Source: Corynebacterium sp. P3-F1
Lineage (GTDB): Bacteria > Actinomycetota > Actinomycetes > Mycobacteriales > Mycobacteriaceae
Length of the DNA: 64,000 nt
NCBI RefSeq assembly: GCF_030503635.1
Contig: NZ_CP129965.1
Span: forward strand, 1,302,001 to 1,366,000
Reading direction: 5' to 3'
Shown here: positions 17,668 to 25,669 of the stretch, piece after piece
Position numbering within the stretch: position 1 is the stretch's first letter
Layout of the letters: each line of letters begins with the position of its first letter
The notes under the pieces: model-generated
What the model was told of the DNA's origin: nothing
Databases searched by the model: none
What the model saw: only the letters and a program-made list of their open reading frames with translations
Translations under genes and position numbers: made by a program

Positions 17668-18072
17668 TTAGCGCGGGTTGCGTATCCGAAGTTTTTGTGG
17701 CCGGCAGTTGAGTTTGCACGCAACCATCTCAAGGTCCTCTTCGTCATAAACACCAGCGTCACTGCCTTTGGGGAAATACTGGCGGAGTAACCCGTTGGTG
17801 TTCTCGTTAGCGCCACGTTGCTAGAGAGATGCTAGCGTGCTGCGTTATACCGGCTAGTCCGCGGCAATGCTAATCGACTCATGGCCTGCTATTTCTGATC
17901 CCAAGTTATTGATGCTTGTAGTTACTTCGGTTAGTTCGTGAAGGTTTCTACAATCGCATCGCGCACCGTGCTGGTTCCGTGCCCATGAGTCAAACGGGGC
18001 AGCACGAGGTACCAGCCACACCCAAAAACCACCCTTCTGATCGGTGTTGCAACGTTCCCAAGATTCCGGGAA
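17668..18072 (-). pseudogene. Decayed IS30-family transposase
   Basis: Read on the minus strand, the segment at 17668-17820 encodes QRGANENTNGLLRQYFPKG and then VYDEEDLEMVACKLNCRP, the C-terminal signature of IS30 transposases, ending in TAA. Upstream, with a frame change and several stop codons, come HESISIAAD-PV and, in the other frame, TVRDAIVETFTN, then LQASITWDQ, which are the preceding parts of the same catalytic core (the DDE region). Further upstream the match fades near 18072. The N-terminal third and recognisable terminal inverted repeats are missing. It marks 17565-18800 as an old insertion area. Confidence 0.85.
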
Positions 18073-18088
18073 GTGCGATGGAACTACG

Positions 18089-18119
18089 AAGGACCCCGCA
18101 TTATCCATGCGGGGTCCTT
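18089..18119. terminator. 12-bp perfect hairpin, probable bidirectional terminator
   Basis: AAGGACCCCGCA at 18089-18100 pairs with TGCGGGGTCCTT at 18108-18119 around a 7-base loop. It lies between the IS30 relic and the small repeat-protein gene (which ends at 18175 on the minus strand), so it may terminate that gene. Confidence 0.7.
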
Positions 18120-18174
18120 CTGAGTAGCTAGAGGAACCGTACAGCTGTAACGCCGAGTGGGGTGTTGAGCTGTT

Positions 18175-18531
18175 CTAGAGCGCGCTGATGTTGATGTCCG
18201 GTAGGCCCGGCAGGCTTAAGTTGTTAAGGAAATTAGAAGGCGCAGTCCTTGTCTTGTCGTGGGACGGGCTGAATTCGTTGCTGAAGGAGGAAGACGGGGT
18301 CTTGTCGTGGGACGGGCTGAATTCGTTGCTGAAGGAGGAAGACGGGCTGAATTCGTTGCTGAAGGAGGAAGACGGGCTGATTTCGGGGCTGAATTCAACG
18401 CTCACGTTTTCGGGGCGTGCCGGCAAGCTGATTTGGGGAAGGTTGACTTCGGGCAACCCAAGAGAAAGCTTTAGGAGCAGGTCCTTGATAGGGCCGGACA
18501 CAATCTCGTTGATTTGAATTAGCAGGTCCAT
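18175..18531 (-). CDS. Small Ser/Phe-rich protein with internal tandem repeats, function unknown
   Basis: I do not recognise this 118-residue protein. It has an N-terminal segment MDLLIQINEIVSGPIKDLLL that would form an amphipathic helix, a proline-containing stretch, then a block of near-identical 10- and 16-residue repeats of the type SPSSSFSNEF with SHDKT spacers, and a hydrophobic end SLPGLPDINISAL. There is no signal peptide or lipobox. ATG 18531 is chosen because a good promoter lies 63-91 bases upstream; the frame could also begin at 18588. The surroundings (IS30 relic, low GC, direct repeats) suggest a recently acquired or fast-changing gene. Corynebacterial porins are also short and lack signal peptides, but no sequence similarity is visible. 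Confidence 0.55.
   Translation of the reverse strand: MDLLIQINEIVSGPIKDLLLKLSLGLPEVNLPQISLPARPENVSVEFSPEISPSSSFSNEFSPSSSFSNEFSPSHDKTPSSSFSNEFSPSHDKTRTAPSNFLNNLSLPGLPDINISAL
18253..18370. repeat. In-frame tandem repeats (48-bp and 30-bp units)
   Basis: A 48-bp unit at 18253-18300 is repeated at 18301-18348 with one difference. The inner 30-bp unit GACGGGCTGAATTCGTTGCT... is present at 18263-18292, 18311-18340 and 18341-18370, followed by a diverged partial copy. All units are multiples of three, so repeat number can change without a frameshift in the small protein that contains them. Confidence 0.95.
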
Positions 18532-18593
18532 TGGCGCTTGCTGTCTTTCTGCTTCGAGGGAAAGGATAGAACATCCAGAAATTGACAACTAGG

Positions 18594-18622
18594 AATATAC
18601 AAATGGGAGTCGTGATTGTCCA
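18594..18622 (-). promoter_or_regulatory. Promoter of the repeat-protein gene
   Basis: On the minus strand TGGACA (18617-18622) is followed after 17 bases by TATATT (18594-18599), close to consensus. Transcription would start near 18587, leaving a leader of about 55 bases before ATG 18531. Confidence 0.6.
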
Positions 18623-18627
18623 CCCTT

Positions 18628-18675
18628 TTTGACATGCTATCGGGCTGAGTATTTGACATGCTATCGGGCTGAGTA
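18628..18675. repeat. Perfect 24-bp direct repeat, two copies in tandem
   Basis: TTTGACATGCTATCGGGCTGAGTA occupies 18628-18651 and again 18652-18675 without a mismatch. It lies just upstream of the minus-strand promoter at 18594-18622 and 140 bases before the amylase-family gene on the plus strand. It could be a protein-binding site or a chance duplication. Confidence 0.9.
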
Positions 18676-18816
18676 AAGGTAAGCCTCCAATCCTTCTGGG
18701 CCATGGCTAGAACACCAGAATTGGGCGGTAATATCGGTTTTTGAATATTGCTAAGCAGCTCGTTCCAGCTCACCCATTTTGCGATCACTTAAAACCACTG
18801 AAAACCAGGAGGAATC

Positions 18817-20010
18817 ATGCTCGACAGCACGATCTGGTGGCATGTGTACCCACTCGGCGCCGCGGGCGCCCCGATCCGCGACCGCGCCGGGGACGGCTCC
18901 GACGCCGCCCCGCGCCTGCGCCAGCTGGAACCCTGGCTCGACTACCTCATTGAGCTCGGCTGCGACGGCTTGCTCCTCGCCCCGATCTTCGAGTCCGTCG
19001 GCCACGGTTACGACACCCTCGACCACTACCGCATTGACTCCCGCTTAGGCACCAACGAGGATTTCGACTGGCTCATGGACGCCTGCCGCCAGCGCGGCAT
19101 CAAAGTGATGCTGGACGGGGTGTTCAACCATGTGGCGGCGAGCCACGCGGCCGTCGATAAGGGCCTTGCGGGCAGCACCTCCTGGGAAGGGCACGACGAA
19201 CTGGCCACGCTGCACCACGACGACGAGCGCGTGCGCGACATGGTCGCCGACATCATGAAATTCTGGCTCGCCCGCGGCATCGCCGGCTGGCGCCTCGATG
19301 TCGCGTACTCCGTCCCGCCCGAATTCTGGTCCGATGTCCTCGCCCGCGTGCGCGCCGACTACCCCGATGCTCTCTTCCTCGGTGAAGTGATCCACGGCGA
19401 CTACGTCCAGATCGCACGTGACGGCACCCTCGACGCCGTCACCCAGTACGAGCTTTGGAAAGCCATCTGGAGCTCGCTCAAGGACGAGAACTTCTGGGAG
19501 CTCGACCACGCCCTCACCCGCCACCAGAAGGTGGCCAGCCAACTGCTGACCAACACGTTCATCGGCAACCACGACGTCGACCGCATCGCCAGCAAGGTCG
19601 GCCAGGACAAGTCGGTCATCGCTTTGGGCATTCTGCTGACGCTGCCGGGCATGCCCAGCATTTATTACGGCGATGAGCAAGGCTTCGAAGGTGCCCGCGG
19701 CGAAGGCTTCAGCGCCGATGACGCCGTCCGCCCGCCGCTGCCTGCCACCCCCGGCGAGCTGTCCGAACTCGGCGCGTGGATCTTCCGCGAGCACCAGGCG
19801 CTCATCGGCCTACGCCGCCGCAACCAGTGGCTCACACACGCCGACATCGAGGTTCTCGACAAAACCAACGAGACCATCAGCTACCGCGTCTTCGCCGACA
19901 ACGAGGAGCTGCTTATCGACGCCTGGCTCACCCCCGCCCCCGGCATCCGCATCCGCTCCGCCGCTGCCGCCTCCGACGCCGCCGAGACCGTCTATGAGTG
20001 GGTACTCTAA
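18817..20010 (+). CDS. Alpha-amylase family glycoside hydrolase (GH13)
   Basis: Acts on an alpha-glucan or alpha-glucoside; exact substrate not clear. The 397-residue protein has the GH13 barrel with its conserved regions in order: DGVFNHVA, GWRLDVAY (Asp nucleophile near residue 162), FLGEVIHGDY (Glu acid/base near 190) and FIGNHDVDRI (third Asp near 253), then a short beta domain. There is no signal peptide, so it is cytoplasmic. It is shorter than most alpha-amylases and lacks N- or C-terminal carbohydrate-binding domains. ATG 18817 has a strong AGGAGG 6-11 bases upstream. Two exact or near copies of the 11-mer lie inside (19152 and 19911). Confidence 0.9.
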   Translation: MLDSTIWWHVYPLGAAGAPIRDRAGDGSDAAPRLRQLEPWLDYLIELGCDGLLLAPIFESVGHGYDTLDHYRIDSRLGTNEDFDWLMDACRQRGIKVMLDGVFNHVAASHAAVDKGLAGSTSWEGHDELATLHHDDERVRDMVADIMKFWLARGIAGWRLDVAYSVPPEFWSDVLARVRADYPDALFLGEVIHGDYVQIARDGTLDAVTQYELWKAIWSSLKDENFWELDHALTRHQKVASQLLTNTFIGNHDVDRIASKVGQDKSVIALGILLTLPGMPSIYYGDEQGFEGARGEGFSADDAVRPPLPATPGELSELGAWIFREHQALIGLRRRNQWLTHADIEVLDKTNETISYRVFADNEELLIDAWLTPAPGIRIRSAAAASDAAETVYEWVL

Positions 20011-20030
20011 GCCCCTCCTGTTGGGTTTGG

Positions 20031-20094
20031 GTGTCCCGAGCTTCTCCGCATGGGCTTGAGCACCCCAAACTTTCCCCGCGTGGACTTTGGCGCC
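20031..20094. repeat. Degenerate tandem repeat of about 30 bp between convergent genes
   Basis: Two diverged units, 20031-20060 and 20061-20090, share CTTC/TCCGC/TGG-CTT spacing and differ mainly by transitions. The stretch lies between the stop codons of the GH13 gene and gabD2. No terminator hairpin is obvious. Confidence 0.35.
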
Positions 20095-20176
20095 CCGGAG
20101 CAACTAGAACTACGTACAAACCGCACAGCCGGGCGGAAAGGTCGCCCCGCGGCCCCGCAGGCATGCGCGGAAACGC

Positions 20177-21679
20177 TTAGCGCATCAGGTCGCGGCCGTA
20201 CTTGAGCGCAAAGGTGAGTGCCTGCGCCCACTTTTCGGGGGCGATGCCATCGGGGCCGGCAATCGGGACAAGTCGCTGCTCGGCAACAGTGCGGGACTCG
20301 GTGTACTTGAGCAGCCCGCCGTCGCCGTGGCGGCGACCGACACCGGAGCGCTTCCAGCCGCCCATGGGTGCACCGATCGAGGACCATCCGGCGCCGTACC
20401 CCTCGTTGATGTTCACAGTTCCCGCCTGGAGCTGTGACGCGATCTTGTGCGCGGTGGACGGCTTGCCGAAGACGGAGGCGTTGAGTCCGTATTCGGTGTC
20501 GTTGGCCTTGGCGATGGCTTCTTCGTGCGAGTCGACGACTTCGATGTAGACGACCGGGCCGAAGACTTCTTCGCGGTACAGCTTGGCGTCTTCGGGGACG
20601 TTGAGCAGCACGGTCGGAGCGTAGAAGGCGGGGCCGAGGTTGGCCAGGCGCTTGCCGCCGGTGGCGATGGTCGCGCCTTTGCTCACTGCGTCCTCGACGA
20701 ATTCCGCGACGGTGTCTGCTTGGTCTTCGTTGATGAGGGAGCCCATGTCGATATTCCAGTCGTGGCCGCCGCCGATGCGCATCTTTTCCACACATCGGAC
20801 GAACGCCGGGATGAAACGGTCAGCGACATCGCGGTGGACGTACATGCGTTCAATGGAGATGCACAGCTGGCCGGTGTTGGAGAAGCAGGCGTGGCGGACA
20901 CCGCTGACGATCTTTTCCACGTCAGCATCTGCGGTGACAATGAGCGGGTTTTTGCCGCCGAGCTCACCGGAGAAGCCGATGAGCCGTTCGCCGGCTTGTG
21001 CGGCGAGCTTTGCGCCGGTGGCGGAGGATCCGGTGAACATTAGGTAGTCGGCCTCCTCGACGAGGAGCTGACCTACTTCGCGGCCGGAGCCGGGTACGAC
21101 ATTGAGCACGTCCTTCGGCAGGCCGGCTTCAGCAAAGAGTTCTGCGGCGCGCAGCGCGGTGAGCGGGGTGGAGGAGTCGGGTTTGAGCACCACGGTGTTG
21201 CCGGCGAGGATGGCGGGGATGGCGTCGGAAAGCGCGAGCACGAGCGGGTAGTTCCAGGGCGCGATGATGCCCACGACGCCGACGGGGGCGTGCTCGACGT
21301 GAGTCTTGGTGGCGATCGGCAGGGCGACCTTGGCCCGGTTGTTCGTCAGCACTTTCCCTGCGCGGTACGCATAGTGGCGTGCGGTCAGGGCGCTGTCCAG
21401 AACTTCTTCGAAGGCGGAGCGGCGGTTCTTGCCGTTTTCGTCCTGGATGAGGTCGAGCAGCTCGGCCTGGTGTTTGAGCACGAGGTCGTGGTAGCGCAGC
21501 ATGATCCTCTTGCGCTCTTTGACCGGTGTGGCGGCCCATTCGGGTTGCTTGGCGCGGGCGCGCTCAATGAACTGCCGGGCGGTGTCTGCGGAGTGGTAGT
21601 TGGTGGTGCCGACGATGCTGCCGTCAGCGGGGTTTTTGATGGTTTTCGTGGAATTATCCTGGTTGAGCTGCGTCGTCAT
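20177..21679 (-). CDS. gabD2: Succinate-semialdehyde dehydrogenase GabD2
   Basis: NADP-dependent oxidation of succinate semialdehyde to succinate. The 500-residue product closely follows the mycobacterial GabD2 pattern: APWNYPLVLALSDAIPAI, VLKPDSSTPLTALRAAEL, LMFTGSSATGAKLA, ELGGKNPLIV (general base) and NTGQLCISIER (catalytic Cys), with C-terminal PMGGWKRSGVGRRHG. ATG 21679 is chosen since TATGTT lies 8 bases upstream; an earlier in-frame start would overlap the M20 peptidase gene. It is 56 bases downstream of that gene on the same strand. Confidence 0.93.
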   Translation of the reverse strand: MTTQLNQDNSTKTIKNPADGSIVGTTNYHSADTARQFIERARAKQPEWAATPVKERKRIMLRYHDLVLKHQAELLDLIQDENGKNRRSAFEEVLDSALTARHYAYRAGKVLTNNRAKVALPIATKTHVEHAPVGVVGIIAPWNYPLVLALSDAIPAILAGNTVVLKPDSSTPLTALRAAELFAEAGLPKDVLNVVPGSGREVGQLLVEEADYLMFTGSSATGAKLAAQAGERLIGFSGELGGKNPLIVTADADVEKIVSGVRHACFSNTGQLCISIERMYVHRDVADRFIPAFVRCVEKMRIGGGHDWNIDMGSLINEDQADTVAEFVEDAVSKGATIATGGKRLANLGPAFYAPTVLLNVPEDAKLYREEVFGPVVYIEVVDSHEEAIAKANDTEYGLNASVFGKPSTAHKIASQLQAGTVNINEGYGAGWSSIGAPMGGWKRSGVGRRHGDGGLLKYTESRTVAEQRLVPIAGPDGIAPEKWAQALTFALKYGRDLMR

Positions 21680-21735
21680 AGTCCCCAAACATAGTGCACA
21701 GGCATAGCGCCGCACAGGTCCTTTGGCGACAAAAA

Positions 21736-23163
21736 TCAAATACCAAGGAAACGGCGCACAAGGCTGCGGTACGCGCGGGCGGTGAGTTCGACGTCTTCGA
21801 CGTGGACGAATTCGTCGTGGGAGTGGAGTTGGTCGAGCACCTCGCCGAAGCTGCGCCCCGTGGCGTGGAGGGCGAAGCCGTAGCCGACTCCGCCGAGCCT
21901 TCGCCCGAAGCGGAGGTCGGAGCCGCCGGCTGCGATGGTGGGCACGATCTCGGCGTCGGGGAAGAACTCGTGGAGGGTGGCGGTGATGGCGTCGTAGAGC
22001 GGCCCGGACGCAGGCGAAACGGTCGCGTCTTCGGTGATGAGGTGTTCGATGTCGACGCGTTCGGCCAAGTCGCCGAGAGCTTCAAGCAGCAGCTTATCGA
22101 CATCCCCCTGCCCCTGCCCCGGCAACGGCCTAATATCCAGCTCAATGTAGGCGGTGGACGGCAGCACGTTGATCGCACCGCCGGCATGCAACACTGTCGG
22201 TGCGACGGTGAGGTGGCTCATGGCGTGCGAATAGCGCGCAAGGGGGCCGAGCGCCTCGTAGTTCTCTCCCGCAATGAGTGCCGCCTCCGTTGCCGGGTCG
22301 AAGCGGAAGGACCGGATGTAGCCCTGCCACAGGTCGTCGGAGACGACATCCGGTTCAATGGCGCTCAAGCGGCGCGCGACTTCCCCGATCAGTCCGACGG
22401 TGAGCTCCCGTCCGTAGGGCGCGGATCCGTGGCCGGCGTCGCCGTGAATAGTGATGCGGCGCTGGGCTGCTCCTTTCTCACCGACGACTACTACGATCGC
22501 ATCTTTCGCACCCGCGCCGTCCGCGCTGTCTGTGTCACCTGCACTCCCCGTGTCACCTGCGTTGCCCACACCCTGCACGGGGATGTGGGATCCTCCAGTC
22601 TCAGAGAGGCAATTGCGCCAGCTGAAGGCCTCGGGCTCGTTTTCGGCAATCCACCCGGCGCCCAAACCTCCGCGAGCTTCCTCGTCTGCGCAGGCGACGA
22701 AGGTGAGGGTGCCGCGGGGCGGGGTGCCGGACTCCTCGGCAGCCACGGCGACTTCCCGAGTGACTGCTGCCATCGCGGCGGTGATGAAGAGCATGTCGGT
22801 GGCGCCGCGGCCGTAAATGCGGGCACCGTCAGCTGCCTCAACGGTCTCGGCGGCGAAGGGTTGTTGCGTCCACTTGTCTTCGTCCACAGGAACGACGTCG
22901 GTGTGGCCGAGCAGTGTCAACGGCTCAGCTGACGGGTCACTGCCCGGGACCGTGAAGGCGACCGAGACGCGGCCGGGATGGGGCTCGAAACGCCGGATCT
23001 TTACGGAGGTGTCCGCGAAGAACTCCTCGAGCGTGTCCGCGTTGCGCACTTCCTGGCCGGAGTCCGCGGTGAGGTCGTTGACGCACGCGTTGCGGATCAG
23101 CTTCTTCAGCAGATCGACGGTGGTTCCTTCGAGACTTCCTTCATGCGCCATCGGCGGTGTCAC
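21736..23163 (-). CDS. M20 family metallopeptidase/deacylase
   Basis: Zinc amidohydrolase acting on a peptide or N-acyl amino acid. In 475 residues the M20 zinc ligands are visible: LLGHTDVVPVD (His, Asp), YGRGATDMLFITAA (Asp), and a C-terminal His near the end of the protein; the dimerisation domain is the section with GEKGAAQRRITIHGDAGHGS. An acidic, threonine- and glycine-rich insert (GDTGSAGDTDSADGAGAK) sits in the middle and is unusual. The GTG start at 23163 has AAGGAG seven bases upstream. It may be co-transcribed with gabD2 behind it. Confidence 0.88.
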   Translation of the reverse strand: MTPPMAHEGSLEGTTVDLLKKLIRNACVNDLTADSGQEVRNADTLEEFFADTSVKIRRFEPHPGRVSVAFTVPGSDPSAEPLTLLGHTDVVPVDEDKWTQQPFAAETVEAADGARIYGRGATDMLFITAAMAAVTREVAVAAEESGTPPRGTLTFVACADEEARGGLGAGWIAENEPEAFSWRNCLSETGGSHIPVQGVGNAGDTGSAGDTDSADGAGAKDAIVVVVGEKGAAQRRITIHGDAGHGSAPYGRELTVGLIGEVARRLSAIEPDVVSDDLWQGYIRSFRFDPATEAALIAGENYEALGPLARYSHAMSHLTVAPTVLHAGGAINVLPSTAYIELDIRPLPGQGQGDVDKLLLEALGDLAERVDIEHLITEDATVSPASGPLYDAITATLHEFFPDAEIVPTIAAGGSDLRFGRRLGGVGYGFALHATGRSFGEVLDQLHSHDEFVHVEDVELTARAYRSLVRRFLGI

Positions 23164-23243
23164 TGCATCTCCTTATCCAGGGTTTAGTTTCGGTTTGCCA
23201 CTCATGGTGTGCGTTAATGGGGGGGACCTGCGCCGGCGTTGGC

Positions 23244-24236
23244 CTAAGCCTCAGTTTCGGCAGCCTCAGCGTCAGCATCCTCAGGTTTGGTGTCCGTGGC
23301 GGGGCCATCGGTGGAGCCGGTGTCGCTTTCTTTGCTGTCGCTGCTCTCCGGATCCTGCTCCCCGGGAAGAACCGGATTGTTTTTCAGCCGAAGCTGGAGT
23401 GTGGAGCTGGCGAGGAGAGCGGCGAGTTCATCCAACGCGTCGTGACAGTCCTGCTCGGAGCCGAGCGGGGACCGGGCGGCGAGGGCGACGCCGAACGCCG
23501 CTCCCGCGTCCGAACCAGCACCGGAGCCGCTCAAAGTGAAGAATCCGAGCTGCCGGACGTGGAACGACCCGTCGGTGTCATCGGACCAGCCGCCTTTGAA
23601 CGGCAAGTCGGCGATGGTGCCGAGGCCGTAGCTGTGATCCTCGTCAATCTTGTGCATTTCTTGGATGACGGGGTTGTCGGCGGGGATGGAGGCGAGGTGC
23701 TGGGCGTAGCGCGCCTGCGCAGGATTGGGCCAGGTTGTGGTGCCGAAGACGGGCTCAACGTGCACGGACACGCCGGATCTGGCGATTTCCTCGCCGACTA
23801 ACCGGCTGGCCTCGTCGTCGGAGCCGATGCAGCGCCAGAGGGCGTAGGCGGAATCGTTGTCGGACCATTCGATTGCGGCCCTGGTCTGTTCGAGGACGAA
23901 GTCTTTGTCGTCGCAGTGTTCCCAAGCGGTCAGAGCAATGGGGACTTTGATGGTGGACCATGCGGGGAGAGCACCGCCGGAGCCGGAGTTGGTGGCGCGG
24001 GTGCCGTCGAAAAGCGAAAAGCTGAGTTGCGTGTGTGTTTTCTCTTCGATCGCGGCGATTTTCTCATCCAACCCATCGAGGTTCAGGTTCGCGGTCGCAT
24101 CAGGCGCGGTGGTTGCGGCCGGCTCGTCGGATGGGGCGGAAGACGGCGAGCCTGGGCCGGAGCACGACACGAGCGCGAGCGGAAGCACGGCGAAAAGGGC
24201 CGCGATTCGACGCTTCATGTTCACAGGTGGAGTCAC
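23244..24236 (-). CDS. Lipoprotein with beta-lactamase-like serine hydrolase domain
   Basis: Exported lipoprotein: KRR, hydrophobic core and lipobox LALVSC (Cys near residue 25 from the first start). A Thr/Ala/Pro linker leads to a class A beta-lactamase-like fold with SxxK as STIK (in PAWSTIKVPIALTA) and SDN (in WSDNDSAYAL); the third motif may be KGG in PFKGGWSDD. The Glu166-type loop of true beta-lactamases is not evident, so a D,D-peptidase-like or inactive role is possible. The tail after about residue 290 is acidic low-complexity sequence. TAGAGT ends 8 bases before GTG 24236; ATG 24218 is an alternative. Divergent from amn. Confidence 0.82.
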   Translation of the reverse strand: MTPPVNMKRRIAALFAVLPLALVSCSGPGSPSSAPSDEPAATTAPDATANLNLDGLDEKIAAIEEKTHTQLSFSLFDGTRATNSGSGGALPAWSTIKVPIALTAWEHCDDKDFVLEQTRAAIEWSDNDSAYALWRCIGSDDEASRLVGEEIARSGVSVHVEPVFGTTTWPNPAQARYAQHLASIPADNPVIQEMHKIDEDHSYGLGTIADLPFKGGWSDDTDGSFHVRQLGFFTLSGSGAGSDAGAAFGVALAARSPLGSEQDCHDALDELAALLASSTLQLRLKNNPVLPGEQDPESSDSKESDTGSTDGPATDTKPEDADAEAAETEA

Positions 24237-24286
24237 AGACTTGAACTCTAGCCCGTTACTTTCTGCGTTTCAGTAGGGTTGGGCGC

Positions 24287-25669
24287 ATGGGAGCGTTAGA
24301 GGTTGTGGGAAGCGTTGACGGGGCCGTCGATAAGCTGATCGAGCTGTATGCCGCTGCCTGCGATGTCGCACGCGACGGTGGGGATTACGCGGAGGTCCTG
24401 TACCCGAAGATCGCGGTGGACATCAAGGAATGGAAGCCGATCGACCGCTCTGAGCCGTTCGGCTATGTCGACGAGGCGGGGGTGTACGCGGCGGCGGTGT
24501 CGCGCCCGGACCTCATGTCGGGGTACTTGCGGCAGCAGCTGCGGTGCCTGGTGGACAATTACAACGCGGAGATTTCCGTCGGCTACTCCGATATCGGGAT
24601 CGCGCCCGAGTACATCAAGGGCGCGACGCGTCGCGCCGACGCGAAGATTCCGCGCCCCACGCTTGACGACGTTCACGATGCCATCATCGACGGCGACTGG
24701 GACGCCTTCCACGGTGCGGAGAAGCCCCTGTTCCACTTCGGGCCGCAGCGTTTCGATATCGCCTGCGCCCGCATTGAGCACTACACCGGCATCGAGGTGG
24801 ACTCGGTGCAGAAGTTCATTCTGTTCACCAACTACGAGATGCACACCCGCGAGTTCGTGAAGTTCGGGCTGAGCCAGCTTGCCGACGATTCCGCCCGCTA
24901 CCACGCCCTTGTCCTCCCCAACGGCACCCGCATCGAGCGCGGTGACGTGGATGGCATCGATGCCTTGGCCATGGATCTCGCGTCGAACTACCAGATGCCG
25001 CGCTTCGATCTTGTGGCCGATGACAACAACGGCGTGACCATGATCAACATCGGTGTGGGCCCGTCGAACGCGAAAACCATCACGGACTGCTTGGCGGTAT
25101 TGCGCCCCGAGTGCTGGATCATGATCGGCCACTGCGCGGGCTTGGACGCGCGTATGCGTATCGGTGACCTCATTCTTGGCAACGCGTACGAGCGCCGCGA
25201 CCATGTCCTGCACAACCACATCGACCCGGAGACTCCGATCCCCGCGGTACCGGAGATCCAGCGCACACTGGAGAAATCCGTGAAGAAGATCTACGGCGAC
25301 GAAGAGCAGTCGCTCATGCGCACCGGCACGGTGTTGTCCACCGACGACCGGAACTGGGAGTGGCAAGCGCCGCGCGACCTGTGGGAGTGGCTGCGCAATT
25401 CCACCGCGGCAGCTGTGGACATGGAGTCCTGCACCATCGCCGCGAACGGGTACCGCTACCGGGTGCCGTACGGAACGCTGCTCGCGGTGTCCGATCTTCC
25501 GCTGCACGCGGTGCCGAAGCTGCCGGCCGCGGCGCAGGCGTTCTATTCCAACTCGAAGGAGGCGCACGTCATGTGCGCGGTGCGCGCGATGGAGCGCCTG
25601 GCCAAGAACCCGGAGCGTCTGCGCACCCGCAAATTGCGTCGCGCGCAGGGCGAGGTACCGTTCAGGTGA
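24287..25669 (+). CDS. amn: AMP nucleosidase
   Basis: Splits AMP into adenine and ribose 5-phosphate, adjusting adenylate pools. The 460-residue product contains an N-terminal regulatory region with GYVDEAGVYAAAVSRPDL and a C-terminal nucleoside-phosphorylase-type domain with MINIGVGPSNAKT, IGHCAGLDARM and AAAVDMESCTIAANGYR, the ribose- and base-binding motifs. The start ATG 24287 is 7 bases after TAGGGT (24274-24279), so the mRNA is leaderless. Its last codons overlap the start of the sirtuin gene (GTGA), which implies translational coupling. A copy of the 11-mer is at 24325-24335. Confidence 0.93.
   Translation: MGALEVVGSVDGAVDKLIELYAAACDVARDGGDYAEVLYPKIAVDIKEWKPIDRSEPFGYVDEAGVYAAAVSRPDLMSGYLRQQLRCLVDNYNAEISVGYSDIGIAPEYIKGATRRADAKIPRPTLDDVHDAIIDGDWDAFHGAEKPLFHFGPQRFDIACARIEHYTGIEVDSVQKFILFTNYEMHTREFVKFGLSQLADDSARYHALVLPNGTRIERGDVDGIDALAMDLASNYQMPRFDLVADDNNGVTMINIGVGPSNAKTITDCLAVLRPECWIMIGHCAGLDARMRIGDLILGNAYERRDHVLHNHIDPETPIPAVPEIQRTLEKSVKKIYGDEEQSLMRTGTVLSTDDRNWEWQAPRDLWEWLRNSTAAAVDMESCTIAANGYRYRVPYGTLLAVSDLPLHAVPKLPAAAQAFYSNSKEAHVMCAVRAMERLAKNPERLRTRKLRRAQGEVPFR

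Noticed and set aside
17854..18108. An 84-codon minus frame that might be a separate small gene
   Set aside because: Its end (SEIAGHESISIAAD) is part of the decayed IS30 transposase, and its start lies in a terminator hairpin.
18672..18690. A DtxR-like half site (AAAGGTAAGCCT)
   Set aside because: Only one half fits the iron-regulator consensus and the nearby genes are not iron-related.
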